Source: Symbiodinium microadriaticum
Taxonomy: Eukaryota > Sar > Dinophyceae > Suessiales > Symbiodiniaceae
Assembly: GCA_001939145.1 (NCBI GenBank)
Contig: LSRX01000595.1
Span: 192,605-256,604 of the forward strand
Reading direction: 5' to 3'
Length of the DNA stretch: 64,000 nucleotides
The notes below the pieces were generated by a model that saw nothing but the letters and a program-made list of their open reading frames with translations, searched no databases and was not told where the DNA came from. Shown one piece after another: positions 20,740 through 34,066 of this stretch. Position 1 is the stretch's first letter, and each line of letters opens with the position of its first letter. The position numbers were made by a program, and so were the translations under genes.

Positions 20740-22711
20740 TTGGCTGTTATGAGGCGTCTGGCTTCGCAATCGGCAGCATCAGCCGCTTGCTGTGAAGGTG
20801 TCATGCTGGCTTCGGCATGTCACCAGCGGTTCGAGCACAACGATGATTCGCCTTCTCGGCATGACCTGGCCCTTGTGACAAAGCGCACCTTAAGCTGCCC
20901 GAGCATCTCAGGTAAGGAGGATGCGCTGCCCGGTCGGCAGGAGCCTTTGAAGGCGTGCCAGCAAAAAGGCCAGTCCGTCTCTTGAGCTTGTGATGGCCCC
21001 TTTAGAGCTCAGAGGTGAGTGCAGAGCATTATGTGCTCGGGACCCCTATGAAAGGGCCTTGGCCAGAAGGCAAACGGGAATGGTGTGCGAGCGAGAGACA
21101 GAGCACGCAGAATCCTCGGGAGTTCAGGCATGTCAAAGTTTGTGTTTGCCAACGGCCCCTCGGCAAGCTGGACATCTGTCGCTCTGTTGTGAGCTGTTTT
21201 TTTGTGGCCATTCTCATCTTTGGAGGCTGCTTTTGGGGGAGCGAGAAGGGAATATGGCGCTTGCCTGCCGGAATCTTCTCGACGGCTGTGGGCTATGCTG
21301 CAGGCTGTCCATGATGCTAATTCCTCGAAGATACTTGATGGCATTGGCTTCCCACGCTGGCTCGGAAGGCTTTACCCCCAACCCGACCTACGAAGAGGTG
21401 GTGCAAGTTTGAGGTTTTGGAATGCAAGAGATGCGCATCCTTGTCCATCCTTTCCAGTGGCGTCGGAGGTTGTGACGGGCAGGACGGGCCACGCCGAGGC
21501 GACTCTGCCGCAGCTCCGTGGGATGAAGTGAAAGTTGATTTTCTTTGCGATTTTCGGAGGCAGTTCAAGTCATCTTCGACCCGGCCCAAATTGATCTGGT
21601 GGACATTTTGAGATGGTTTTGGGAGGTGCGCTGAGGCTATCTACATTCGGTTGCAAAAGCCCTGCTTGGAAGCCGGCAGGCTCACGATCCCACGCAGTAC
21701 ATGAGACAAGGCTTGGCCGGCTTTTGTGGCATCCGAAATGTCCACCACTTTTGTGTCAGGCGCTGATCAAGGCACACAGTATCGGAGTGGCCTCAACCCC
21801 GGTGTTCAAGAGGACGGTATACGCCGACACACACGCTCTCTGAAGCAAGGCCTCTATTACTTCGATGAGGATCAAAGGGAGCTTTTCCTGGCAAGCAAGA
21901 AAGCGTACCAGGAGAACCCACATAAACCGAAGGCTTCTGTGTGCTTTGCGACAGTTTGCGAGGACGCGCTGCAGGCGGCTGGGAAACATGGCGCGCTCTG
22001 GCTACTCATGCTACTTCTTCAGAGTCTTTGGAGTTCCCTCCACCAAGCGATAAGCTTGTTCGCCGAGGAAATTTCCACAGAGATTCGAGCTGCGTCAGAC
22101 TTTCCAGATGGTGTGTTCTGGTACGCCGAGGACGGCTCTCACGGTAGTCACATTCATCTACACGTATAGCCGTATAGTGATGTAGTGTGCTTGAAGGACT
22201 GGCACCAGCAGTGGCTCGAATCCCGATAGTTTAGACTTGTGAGGCGACGTCAAGGCAATTCAAGTTCCAAGCATGTGCTGCGAACGCTGCAAGGTATTTG
22301 GCCAAGCCAGGGTCACGACCCTACTGCTCCGCCATGCCACAGGAGGTCTCTCTTCCTTCCTTTTCTCAGCGACAGCCTTAGCTAGCGATGGAGCTGGCTT
22401 CTTTAACAACGGCTGTCCTTGTGCAAGGTGGGCGACCCCATCTCTGACTGCCAAGTCTCGGGCCCAATCGTAGTGAGAGACTCACTTGACTTTTCCTTCT
22501 TTCATGCCACTAAGTGACTAAGGTTCTGGCCAAAGCTCCCAGAGGCATTCTGGCAGCACCTAGAGAACAGCATTTTCCCTGAAGTGCTGCGGTGCGGAGA
22601 GGCTTTCTGGAAACAGCATGGCCGCATCCTCGGCACACGTGGCACAGTCGCATCATCCTGCCGTCTCTGTGTGAAGCCATGCCAAGAAACGATCCGGCTT
22701 TCGATTACGTA
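20740..22711 (+). CDS. msrA: Peptide methionine sulfoxide reductase A (multi-exon)
   Basis: MsrA reduces methionine-S-sulfoxide in proteins, using thioredoxin. Exons read in order: an N-terminal stretch from Met 20740 or 20749 ending in KEDALPGRQEPLKA; VLGTPMKGPWPEGKREW (about 21030-21080); FGGCFWGSEKGIWRLP with the catalytic Cys, exon ending at 21303; FTPNPTYEEV (21369-21397); VTGRTGHAEA (about 21465-21500); VQVIFDPAQIDLVDIL (about 21570-21610); HDPTQYMRQ; GADQGTQYRSG (about 21760-21800); LYYFDEDQRELFLASKKAYQE (about 21850-21920); STEIRAASDFPDGVFWYAE (about 22074-22126); a 14-nt micro-exon 22197-22210 encoding DWHQQ with its neighbours; YLAKPGSRPYCSAM (from about 22297); and FWPKLPEAFW with a Cys-containing tail to TAA near 22711. 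Motif order follows bacterial and plant MsrA. The N-terminus is Ser/Ala/Arg-rich and may be an organelle-targeting peptide. Many donors are GC or GA. The 3' end is the least certain part. Confidence 0.85.
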
Positions 22712-25700
22712 ACAGCCTGCGCCTGGTGAGGGTCGAAACCCTCGAAGCCCTGAAGCAGCCCCCAAAACCCTATAAATGTGTCTCGCCGAGTTGTGGGACT
22801 CGAAACTCCCTGCCGCAGGTCCCGCTCCTCACAGCGTAGTGGAATCGCCAGACTCTCCAATTGACTCTTGGATGCGGGCAAGACGCGCGTGAGCTTGCTG
22901 GCCCCGACCTCCTTCTAAGCTCTAAGACTCTAAGGAGTGGAGCCAGTTTTCGACAAGGAGTGCTGAGCATGCTGAGCTATGAAGGGTGCAGGCAAAAAGC
23001 ACCATCCCAACATCAAGCATGCAAGGTGCGATATCTGACCTGCTGTTGTGTTGGCCTATCCTTCTGCTTGCTGGCACGATGGCTTCTTCGCCCAACTTGG
23101 GCAAGACACGTATCACACACATATACACAGACGCTAGACAGCCCCGCAACAGCACACAAAAGTTAGTGAGCAATCGTGGATCCTAAACATCTTGCGCATA
23201 ATATGGGAAGTTGAACACCTTGAGAAGGATTACCGCAACTTCTTCTACTTCCATGCAGAGGGTAGGTTGCGGGCACTGCTGCCACCAAAGTGAAACAGTG
23301 TCGCTGCACTGGAATGAACTCTTGGTATCGCTTTAACATGACTTAATGCATCGGGTTCACTTACGAAATTGCGCTGCATGACTTGCAATGCAACATGTCC
23401 ATCATGCAGCATCAGGCAAAGTCACAGCTGCTTGGCGATGCAGGGGTGTCAGGGTAAGAGACAGTCGAGCGTGTATTTTGGTTGTAGCATGAACAGCACT
23501 ACCCTACCTCGGCCCGTTGGCAGCTCATTCCCTGTCTGTTTTTCTGGACTCTGTGAATTTGTGACAACACTACTGTATGGCCTTTTTATGTGCACCCAGC
23601 AGTTTCGCGGCTTACGCTGTGGCGTGGTGCGCCCACATCTACTGGGGAGGCGGACTTTCTCGCTCCCGAACGTGGTCCGCCGCGGTGCCGTACGAATTCA
23701 ATTTTGGGGTGCAAAGCCTGCTGGCGGCGCAAAAGTCCTACGGTATTGGAATTTTCCAGAATGAGCACTCGTCCTCGCAACACTGCCGCTTGAGTTTTTG
23801 GATGTGATTTGCCTTTTCGCCACACGGGTCTCGGCCTCCCGAAATTCCATGATGTTGCTCCGACCTCAAGTCGTGTTCCCAGCAGCGTGATGCACATTTT
23901 GGACTCATGGGCCGCGAGCCTTAGGGGTTCTCCTGGTCCTTGGGTATGCAAGGCCTGGACTGCCGGGTGCTGTTGCACTGTTTCGAGTCTACGCAGTCTT
24001 CCTATGCTGTGTCTGTGCTGTGACTGCAGCAAACCACAAAGCAAAAGAAGCAAGACTTCTTGATCACGAAAGCCCCAAAAGTCCGGTTCGCGGCGGTCTC
24101 TGATTGAGTGTAATCATATCTGCTGATAGCTGGCAGCGTGCTCTCAGGCAAGTTTTCTTGCCGCCTATCTGCACTCAGCTTGCACAATCTTGTGGCGACT
24201 TACTGATCCGAAGTGACCCAGAGGATACTAGTTCGTGTTGGCAGCTTGCGGAGCTTCCGTTCAGGATGTCTTGAGCTGCGAGCCGCCTGCAGCAGAGGCC
24301 TTGCCGAAACTAGCCATGCAAAGGATGCGACACCATGCCATGTCTTGAAGCAGGTTGTCTTCGCCGCGGGCTTTGCAGGCTGCTGCGGAGCAGCGCAAGC
24401 GTGTCGACAGAGCTGGTACCTCTCTTTGCGGCCATTGCTCTCCAGGCTCTACCCGCCTTTTGGCTTAGAAGAGAGGGTTTCAAAGAATCAGCGACCAACT
24501 TCCTTAGCCCCTCCTCCGTTTCAAGGCATCGGCTGTGTCTGCTTGGTGGGGAAATCGTTGAGAGCCCTTCGGCCTTTCGCGCCTCTGCCCGCGTCCTTGG
24601 CCGAGTTCACAGCCTCGATGCTAGCACCTTTGTCCGGAAAGTAGCTTTTCGGAAGAGAAGAAAAGGGGAGGGCGGAATCACGGATCAAGAGCATCCCTTC
24701 CGCAGAGGCTGCGAAGCGGCAGCCTCCAGGGGGCTGTTTGGCAGCAGTCATGTCTGTCTGGAGCCTAGGGCCAGGATATGGAAAATGTTCGGAAGCGCTT
24801 CAGGTCGGTGGCATGGCTGCAGGAACTGCCGATGCCCAGTTGTAGATCTTTCATGGCGGTGCTGGCCTGTGGAGTCAAAGTGCAGCTTGGGCGCACTTTG
24901 GTGATTCACTTCGCTTTTCATGCTCTGCACCTGACTCCAACGGGGTGGGTTCCACATCAGTCACACTGGCTTCTTGCGAGGTATGTCTTGGGTGGTCAGC
25001 GTCCAAGCAAAGCTCCCTTCAAGCTTCGACACCTTGGCTTTTATCCGCTCGCCTCCTTCGATTGCTTCGATGCGGACGTGCAGGTACGGTGGCGGACGTG
25101 TGGTAGTGATTGTGATGATGGGGCTGATGATGGGTTGAAGATGACGGTTGCGTTGGCGAGGTAGAAGTCGTGACATGAGATATGAAGCTGTTGCTGCGGC
25201 TGCTGATCATGGCTTTGCTGATAAGTGTGGCGACGATTTTTGGTAATGACGATGATGGTAATTCAATGTGAGCGTTTGCTGGTGATTTAACGGAGATGTG
25301 GCGAAGCCGACATTGAGGATGCTCGCAATGGTGACGGTGACGACAGCGACGACGACGACGACGAGCATAATGCTGACAATGCGCTTGATGATGCTTGTGC
25401 TGTTGCTATTGGCGATGAGGGAAGGGCAGTGGGACGATGACGATACTGATAGTGTATTTTCAGATCGCCGCCCGTCGTGGTGTTGGTGGAGTCTCGCTCA
25501 GCTGAAGCCGCCTGTATCAGTAAAGTTCGTCGTCGTCTTGGTAATGGTAGCGTTATGCGGCCAGGGTCGTAGTTGCACTAGCTGTTATTGTCAGAGTTGG
25601 TGTTATCGTTTGTTGCCGTTGGGAATCGATTGGAAGTGGCAGTTGTGATTGACCAATAGCCGTAGCAGTCATCGTGGGGAGTAGCAGTAGCAGTAGCACA

Positions 25701-27410
25701 GTAGCACAGAAACAACATGACGACATCAACATGAATAGGAAAATGCAGGAAACTAGGGGATAAATGGAACATGAATGATGGATGGAAAACAACAGAAAAT
25801 AGGAAACACATTCACGAATCATAAGTTAACCAACGAACACATCTGAAATAGATTTGGGAAGTAGGAAGAACTGAGAGAAACCTATGAGAAAGGAGGAAAA
25901 TAGGAGAAACATACGAACATAGGCTAGACGTTGACTTTGGAAAGCAGACAGGAAATAAATCAGCAGAGAACAACATAGGAACACAGGAGAAACGCTAGGA
26001 CAACTGAGAGAACACATAGGCGCAACATAAGAGAAACCCGGGGGGTAGGGAAAACATAGGAGAACGAGGAGACCGCAAGGAGACAACTCACTCGTCGCTT
26101 AAATTACCCGCAGCCGCTGAGAGTGTATGCGCTTTCTTTGAATTGCCCGTCTCGCCCGTTTCGCCTAGAGAAAACGCTCATGTTGGAGCATTTCTGCTTT
26201 ATGTAAATTTGGATGATGGATTGATGTTTTGAAACGGCGCATCTGTTTTCGAGGGTTTTGCGTGCGCATTGGTACGGGGTTTGTTTTAGCTACGGGTACA
26301 AGATGTCAGGGCTTGCACATTCCAGCACTTTGTCGGGCTCTGCGTGGTTTCAGGGTTTCCATGTTTGGGGAGTTTTCTTTTGAGGGCATAGCTCTTTGGC
26401 TTCTTTGTTTTCAGTGTGCAAGATATTTGGGCTTGCGGCATCTTGGGATTGGGGTTTTCGTCCATTGCTTCAGAAAGGGTAGCACAGTGTCGGGCATACG
26501 AGAGTTTCGGCTGGAGCAGGTAGGGTGTTGGAGTTTCAAGGTTTCTATCATTCGGTGTTGTGGATTTGGGCTTGCGGAGTCTGAGCTCGGGTTCAGGCTT
26601 GCAAAAGTGTGGGTTAGGGTTGACGATTTCGGCTTGCAGAGTGTGGAGAGGTTGAGGTCTTTGAGAGGGGATCACATATCAAGCGCCAACACTTTCATGA
26701 AAAACTTTCCTGAGATTGCCAGGGAACATCGGGGGCGGTAACGTTTCAACCAGAAGTGGTGGTGGGCAGGCCTTCGAAACTTAAAATTTGAATCTTACAC
26801 ATTTGGTATTATTTCGTGGCATTTGGCTTTGCCAGGCCTGCAGGAACAAACGAGCTGTTTATCAAAATCGCGCGGAGAGACACAAATCGCGTGCAAAACA
26901 GAAGGCACAACTTATTGCGGTCGCCTTATTGCACACTTGCATACATACATGCAGACATACATGCATGCATACATACATACATACACACATCGGATAACTC
27001 CTCTTTCTGTCATTCCCGGCCAACCAAAGACAAGCCGCCCCCCCCCCCCCCAACCCCCCTCCGATGCGGAGGAAGACCAAAGAGAGGTAAAAAGTAAAGC
27101 CCACGAACACCTAAATTCGGATGTGGGGATGTGGAGATTTCTCGAGGATTAGCAGGAGCACCATTGAAAGCACATGAACGCAGCACAATAGCAGCATTAG
27201 ATATGTCAGCCCAGGCACATGGCTGGAATAACTCTAGCATGATGTGTCTTTCTTCCGTGCTGCAAGACGTCACAGCATGCGATGGTCCTGACAGCTTAAA
27301 CATCCAAGCTGAACTCAGTATCCCACGTGTGCTCGCACGTGCTCGCACGTGTATGCTTGTTGCACTCTTTTTTGAGTGGTGTTAATTCGGGCGGAGAACC
27401 GGTCGTGTTC
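22712..27410. other. Long intergenic/intronic stretch, no gene recognised
   Basis: Open frames are present on both strands but none shows a known domain. The region 24240-25130 has GC-rich open frames of 130-190 codons that could contain exons. From about 25080 to 25450 the sequence is rich in GATGATG/GACGACGA runs. From 25690 to 26060 it is A/G-rich and repetitive. Around 26220-26700 there are many TTTGGGGTT-like words with degenerate telomere-type character. CATACATA/CATGCATA runs occur at 26935-26995, and a C-run with CCCCAA lies at 27038-27060. Confidence 0.5.
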
Positions 27411-27413
27411 CAG

Positions 27414-27821
27414 GCCTGGGAAAGCCTGCAACCAATGCCGACGGCCCGGCGTGGTTTGGCAGCCACCTTTGCGGATGGCTACATATACGTGTCAGCCTAA
27501 GATGTCTATTCAGAGTCGAGAGATGAAAGAAGGAAGGAGAGAGAGGGAGAGAGACGCATTGGTTCAAGGCAGCTGGCGGATCAAACTGCACCGATCGGCT
27601 AAACGTGTTGGAGCGCTACAGCTCGAAGCATGGTTGGGAGACGCGGCCTGGCGTAAGGTACTCGCAACTCCTGTGGTCGGGTTTCCTACAGAACATGAAC
27701 TCGGCGTGCTCGCATTCTTTCAACTGTAAGGATGCCGCCTCTGCCGACCGCCAGGGAAGGCTTGGCGTTGGTGAGCCTGGGCCAGCGCCTCTTCGCCCCT
27801 TGACGGCCCAAGGAAGGGGAA

Positions 27822-27856
<35 letters not shown>

Positions 27857-29985
27857 TCTTCCTCTTCTTCTTCTTCTTCTTCTGCTTCTTCTTCTTCTTC
27901 TTTGTGGATTTCTCTTCCTTTTTTGAGAGCTCGCTTCCGCAAGAGCTGAGGCCATTGGAGGTTTGGGTCTGAGTGGCGCCCCTTTGAAGGACGTGGAGGT
28001 TTTCGAGCCGCCCAGTCGTTGGACCAAGCGCCTTGTCTTTCCTTGTCTTGGAGCGCGTGCGTCCTGACTGTGTCCATCTGTCTCCTCATTTGGCCGAAGG
28101 CTCAGCAGCATGCCACATGGTTTTGGCAACTGCTCGGCGGTCTCGTTTGGTGGAAAGATCTATGTCTTTGGTGGCTATTCAGGCTGGGAGGGGATGCGCC
28201 TTGTGGACTCGTAGCACGAACAAATGTAGGCGATGCAACGATGTAACATACATGATGTCAACGCAGGCCGATTGGATTGTTGCTGTAGCCAGGCATTGGC
28301 AGTGAGGAGGCCTGGCGACAAACTGCTCTTCAGCAGCTGCTCAGATGCAGGAAATGATATGTGACGCCACACCTTTGAAGCCGAGCCGTACCCAGAGTCC
28401 TGACTCGGTTCTTGTTGCATGGCTCACGATTGGCTGTCCTGTCTTGTTGTGACATGTTGGGCTGAAGTTTGTTGGTGTTGGTTCTGATTCTGTTTGAGAG
28501 ATCAGTGAATCAAGTTCAACAGCTTTCGTCCTGTGCTAGGTGAGTTTTATGGGTGATACGACGAGTGTTTTCCGCCAGGCTGCTGTTGTCAGATTGTTTT
28601 TCGCTGGCAGCGTTAGCATGTCATAATGTCCCGGGTGGTGTGGGAGAGTCAGGAGTCTAGAGAGAACTCAGGCTCAAGAGATGTGATATCGGGGTACTTT
28701 GAATGTGCGAATCTCACGGTTAGTGTTGCCCTGGGCTCGTTTTGGCCATTGCTTTCATGGGGAAAGCTAACCATGCTGCAGTGGCTTGCAAGAGAATGCT
28801 GCCATGAAGCCTTGTGCGAGGTTCGACCCGCAGGAACAGTGCTGGCATACGCTTGGTGGTGCAGCCCTTCCACACCCGCGGTGGGGGAGTGCTGTCGCGC
28901 TGGATGCCGAGGGCCGTCTCTTCGTGTGCGGTGGCTACAAGGATGGACGGCCGAATGTCAGGGAAAGCTTGGTTTCTTCGATCGCGGGAGCAAAGAGTGT
29001 TTTTTTCCAACACGTGGCGAAATTTGGGTTTTTCAGATGCCCTGAGTTTTGGGGAGGAGCTTCGTGCTAGCCGTCACGTGGAAGTGCTGGACCTCCGTCG
29101 GCCCCACAAGGGCTGGCGAACTGGGCCGTGCCTTGCCCGGTTAACTTTCTGGGTCTAACCCTGTACTCTCGGTCATGGCTACATCGCCTGTGACCGGCCG
29201 AGGATGTTGCCTGGTGCTTGCGCTGGTTGCAGTGCAACCTCTGTTCGTCTACCCGGCTTCTTGCGGTACCTCAGAAGCGATTTGAAGGGCTGTCCCAAGC
29301 TGCAGATGATCTGCAGATGCGTGCGAGAGACATCCTTCGCCCGTAACGCCATGGGGAGCACATAGCAGAACCTGCTCCGTGCCCTCTAGGCCGGCCCGGC
29401 CTGCAGTCACTGAGGTGATTGGCGAGATCGCGCACTGGTGCAAGTTCCGAAAACCTGGGAGACCTTGTAGCATTACAGTGAAGGAGCTTTTATGGCTGCT
29501 TGCAGCCAATCTCCAGTAGATTTAAAGCGTGGAGTGCTTAAGCATTCTGCAGTGTGTTGACTGCAGTGAATGGCCTTTGGGACCGGGATCGGCAGTTGCC
29601 GGGGTAAGTGATTGGCTTCAGATCCAGCAGCTTCACGTAGAGCTGCCTATTGTTCTTGCATTCAGGCACAGATCTCAAGCTTTGCTTAGCGACTTTAGCG
29701 CCCCGCCCTCCGCAAGCCTCAAGACCCGACCAGATGCTTCAAACGGCCGAACCGGTCACAGCCACTTTGCCATGCAGAACAGACGAAGTCTGGTGGCGAA
29801 CACCGCCTGCGGCAGAGTTCCTGTCTTCCCACTTCGCGGCGAGCGGTAGGACTGGTGGCTGGTGGCGTTTGAAAGATCAGCGGCAAAAGTGGTTTCCGCC
29901 AGTCACCTTGGAGAGTCTGAGTGAGGGCCAGCGCTGCAATTGGAGGTGCTGAAGCCGTCGAGGCAGTGGTTCAAAATCGCTGGCG
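27414..29985 (+). CDS. Kelch-repeat protein (multi-exon, ends uncertain)
   Basis: Separate exons encode successive Kelch blades, recognised by W-x6-M/L-P-x-A/P-R, the aliphatic-rich strand and a GG pair. In order these are: AWESLQPMPTARRGLAATF...YIYVSA (27414-27497); LNVLERYSSKHGWE (about 27598-27645); MPPLPTAREGLALVSLGQRL (from 27732); DVEVFEPPSRWTKR (27990-28031); MPHGFGNCSAV...GGKIYVFGGYSGWEGM (from 28110); RFDPQEQCWHTL...GRLFVCGGYKDG (about 28815-28960); SRHVEVLDLRRPHKGW (about 29070-29120); and LEVLKPSRQWFKI (about 29939-29980). Kelch domains form beta-propellers that bind proteins, often as substrate receptors of cullin-3 E3 ligases. No BTB or F-box domain is visible, so the role is open. 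The intron at 27820-27905 is filled with CT and CTT runs. Start and stop were not located. Confidence 0.68.
27822..27903. repeat. (CT)n/(CTT)n microsatellite in a Kelch-gene intron
   Basis: A run of CT dinucleotides passes into CTT trinucleotides. It lies between the exon with MPPLPTAREGLALV and the exon with DVEVFEPPSRW, so the Ser-rich and Glu/Arg-rich peptides predicted across it are not real. Confidence 0.9.
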
Positions 29986-30789
29986 GAGCCAAAGCCAGAG
30001 TGGTGCCGAGCCCATGTTGCAGCACAGCCATGTCCAGGAATCCTAAAACCCGTCCTAAACCACTGTCCCAGTTCCGGGTCCCTCCCCTCTGGTCCCTGAG
30101 GTGGAAGAAGCTTTGCAGCTGGCTCCGAAGACTGGAGCCCGAGCCCGAGGCTTCCAGGAGCAAAACGAAGGGACTGAAGGGACTCGGGCTCCCCGAAACT
30201 GGAGGCGTCTTTGGAGATCGGGACCTATGTGGGCGGCTGTCTCAGCTCGGGCGTCCGGTGTCCAGTCTCTTCGTTGTCTACGCCCTCTGACATGGCTCAA
30301 TCGTTGCCGGCATGCTAGCGGTAAGTGGTGTGAAAACAAGCACATGTCACAGTTGCTGCAATCCCCAAACAGTGCCGCGAAGCATCAGCAGCAGCACAAG
30401 AAGGGTTGCAATCTTGGCATGGCAAAAACGAGAGAAGCCGGTGGCCTGTACTCGAAGTCCAAGCCGGTAAGCAGAAAGAGCTTGTCGGTCAACCAAAAGT
30501 AAAAATGCGAGCTGCAATCCATCCAGCGATGAGGAAGAGCCGTTTGACTCTCAAGGCACTGGGCTCTCAGTCACGTCGAGGTTTTACGCATCCCCAGCGT
30601 CGTCCACATGTCCAGGATGGCCGATCTCGGCGCCTGGGACTGCTGCTGCTCGCCCTTTCCGGGCCTTTAGCCGCGGTGACTGGGCAGAACGAAGCCGTGG
30701 TGAACCCGTAGAGTCCGTAGAGTATAGCCAGAGTACCCAGGACAAGCTCCCCTTGGTGTGGTGACGCTGTGACGCTCGCTTGAGGTTGG

Positions 30790-31450
30790 CATGGCAGGAC
30801 CGCCCCAAGCGCAGCCGAAGCTCACCCTGGAGGGCCACGAGGCCAGAATCCGTGTCCGTCCTGCATCTCCTGACTGGGTCCTTGTTGGCTACAATTTTAC
30901 ATTATTGTTAAAGCCCAATAATTAAGGATTAACGAACCGCATTCCCAGGCCAGCTGGGGTCGGCGCCTCTGGCTTTGCCTGCTGGGCCCGAGTGTGGGTG
31001 TGGCCTTGCCGGAAGTTGCACAAGCTGATGACGTGACGCTCGGCGAAGATTGGTGTTTGGCACAGAGACGACAAGTGCACCCGACGTAATGCTTCTTCCT
31101 GAGAGGAAGCGCTACAGCAAGGTGAACTCGGCACCGCAGCTGAAGCATAGAAGCTGGATACGTGCTTATCATCCGTGCCAAGAGTGTTTCGAACAATTGT
31201 TTTCCATGGTGCACCGGTTCTTCGTTGTGAGAATTTCAGTGAGGTGATTAACTCATACACGGAGAATGCCGGCGTGGCCGGTCAGAACAACAAGCAGGTT
31301 GCGGCCTACGCCGATCTCGGTGAGGCAGGGATCCGCCCTGAGAACCCCCCAGCCCTCTTGCAGCCATCGTCGCACAGGGGCTCAAAGCGGCCACCATCTA
31401 CAAGCCGAAGTTCGAAGACGGAGATCCGGATGCTGCAAGGAAGGTAGAAA
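30790..31450 (+). CDS. Possible exons of an unidentified gene
   Basis: The segment starting at Met 30790 encodes MAGPPQAQPKLTLEGHEARI, then ASPDWVLVGYN. The last part resembles the xxWxxxGY core of ADF/coactosin-like domains, but this is too short to assign. A further coding-like segment at 31350-31440 encodes LAAIVAQGLKAATIYKPKF and DGDPDAARK. Between them several stops must be spliced out. I cannot name the product, and these segments may belong to different genes. Confidence 0.25.
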
Positions 31451-31459
31451 ATGGTGACC

Positions 31460-34060
31460 TGGTGACTGTGGATATGCTTCTCAGCTGGTTTAGCTGCTTA
31501 GCTTCAGGCGTCACACCACCAACTGCAGATTACAAACATGTGTTTCGAGCCCTTGCTGAAGCTCAGGATTGGTTACTTGACGGGTTGGAACGGCAACATT
31601 TTCCTCCGAACTCAGGACCCGTCGGGCGTGGATGGTTAGGGATTCTCACTTGCCAGTCTTGGAGCTTGAAGCCTAGTGCCTTGCATGGCTCATGGAGCAT
31701 GTCGGTTTTGACGCCGGCAGGACAAAAGCGGCTTTTCAGAGAAGCCGGTGACATTCAGAGTTGGACGCGGTGACGCGATTCCTGGGCTGGACCGCGGAGT
31801 GGTTGGCATGTTGAAGGGCACCTAGGCTGCCTGTCTCGGCTTGGGCCGAGGTCACCGGCATTTTGAAAATTGTGTGCATGCCGCATTCCTGCGTTGTGCA
31901 TGAGGTGAAAAGCGGCGGTTGGTGATTCCACCTGCGCTAGGGTCGGCTTCTCATTGCTTTGATCAACAGCATGCTGCAGATTCGGGCGCAGCCCAGGTAC
32001 CCCCGTCCGTGCAGTGACGAGCAGCTCGGGAAGCCTGGCGCTATTCCAGACCCTCGCGAGCAACTGGGAAGCAGAACAGGACATGCCCATATTCCGGCAC
32101 TGACGCTTTTGTGTCCTTGAGGTCTGCGTCAGGCTCTGGTGAGCCTTGGGAGCTGAGGAACCGCCTGCTGCAGTGCGCTTAGTGCTTATCATGTCCAGGT
32201 CAGGGAAGACCGCACCCAAGCCATGAACAGAAAGCCCTCTAATTATGCTTCTGGCGCGAAACTCGAGGAATGGTGTCCTCAACAACGCACGGGACGACAC
32301 TCTCGTAATAGATGTCAAAATCAACAGGATCGCGAGCTGAAAAGGCTTGCCACATCTTGGAGCAAGACGCTCCCTTCGCAGGCTAGGACCCGTTCTGACA
32401 GAGAAGAGCCCACAACGTGGCTTCTTCGACGTTCTCTTATGTCATCGGTCTGAGCGCAGGAGTCGGAAAATCACTGATGTCTCACCTTTTGTGGAAAGTC
32501 GCTTCAAGTTGCTTCCAGCACTTGCTGTCACACTCGGCTCCAACTTTTCCTTAGCTGTGGGCCGCTTTTGCTTGTGGCTGCTTTCAAGGCTTTACCGCCA
32601 TTCGCTTTGCCGCGAGTCGCTTTGCCGGCCTGGTTGTATTTCCAGGCTTACGTGGGATTCTTCTTGTGTTAATACTCAGCACGGACAGCATCGAGTATTC
32701 AAGCTTCATGGCGTGGACATGTGCCGCGGGCTCGACCAGCATGTAGAATCCGGATGTGACCCAAACTGTGGCCGTCTCTCTGCATGCCTGGACCCGCCCT
32801 CAAAAGTTACCCAGGAAGTGCGTCCTTGTGGTGCTACTGGTTCGGGCTTGGCCGGTGCAAAGGCCCGCCAACCAACTGGTCACACCATGCTGATCTCCTC
32901 CGAGATTTAGGGCATGGGCCACCATGGCATCGGTCTTATTTTACATCATGGACCTCTCCAACTGTGATCCGGACGTCAACCTTCTCCTGAGGCGAGCGAG
33001 CCCGGACATTCTGGATGATTTGGAGCAGGATCGTTCGTCGTGGGACTTGATGCTATTTTCCTCACAGTCATGCACTGTCGTAGCTTCCCTTGCAGGAGCA
33101 GCTTGCCTCGATGAGAGTCCATGAGACTCTTCTTCGGCGCGTCATGCACCTCCGTACCCCAGAGATTCGAAAGCTGCAAGATGCAGACTACATGTCCCTT
33201 GGACGGAGCAGAAGAGGTCGGCGGTCGGCCCAGTGTGCCAGTGCCCTCTTGACCAGGAGAGAGCACGGCTACTCTGTGCTCGCTTCTCCGTTGAGCGAAG
33301 ATTTGCCCTTCTCGGGCCAGGGCTCCTTACGAGGGCACGTTGCATGGGTGACCCGGCATCAGACGATCACTCTACTTTGCTTGTGCGACAGCTCTCAGCT
33401 TGCTTGAAGTGGATGCATCGGCTACGCTTGGCGCAGGTGTACTCGGAGCCGCGGCAAGAGAAGCGCCTGTGGAGTCTGGACTGAATGGATTCCTGCTGGA
33501 GTCGCCCTGACCTGGGGGGATCAGCACAGCAAAGGCCCGCCATGCAAAGTATCGGCATCAACTTGGAGGATTTCCATGTGGTTGAAGTCAAGCCGGACTC
33601 TTGTACCTTGTCCAATGGTCATCAGATTCTAAGCTCACACTCTGGAGCATTTCACGTGTGTCTTAGATTCGCTCCAGGTTCTAGTTTCGAGGCAGAGCTG
33701 TTCCTCACTTCCGCTCCTGTCTTCCGCTGGGACACGGATGTGCACAGTCCCACAGAGGAGAGCACCGCAGTTGTCATGTCCAGCTGTTGAGCGAGCTGCA
33801 AGACAACTTGTCTTCCAGGCCATCCAACTCAGAGGATGTACCTATTGGCCCTGGGCCGGGCGTCTTGAGTCTGAGGGTACGGAAAAAGGGAGCTCGTGCA
33901 ATCAAGTCATGACCACGGGTATCCTGAACTGTTGCTTCCTCATGACCCTTCTGTATATTGCTTGGAAACCTGCTGGGCTCACATGCCAGAAAGGCGGTGC
34001 ATGATGCGTAGACCGTAGGCCACGGCGTGTAAATAGCAGCCGCCCTGCCTGAAGCCTGAA
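31460..34060. other. No recognised gene
   Basis: Only short open frames without known motifs are present. A frame at 33090-33230 encodes RVMHLRTPEIRKLQDADYM. A 101-codon frame at 33485-33790 contains INLEDFHVVEVKPD and FHVCLRFAPGSSFEAELFL. Both look amphipathic and could be exons, but neither is assignable. Confidence 0.4.
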
Positions 34061-34066
34061 GCAGCT

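Noticed and set aside
26220..26750. Possible gene of 170 codons with Phe/Gly/Arg-rich sequence
   Set aside because: The composition follows degenerate TTTGGGGTT-like words, a comparable open frame exists on the other strand, and there is no domain signal.
27616..28129. Glu/Arg-rich minus-strand proteins
   Set aside because: They are translations of the CT/CTT microsatellite in an intron of the Kelch gene.
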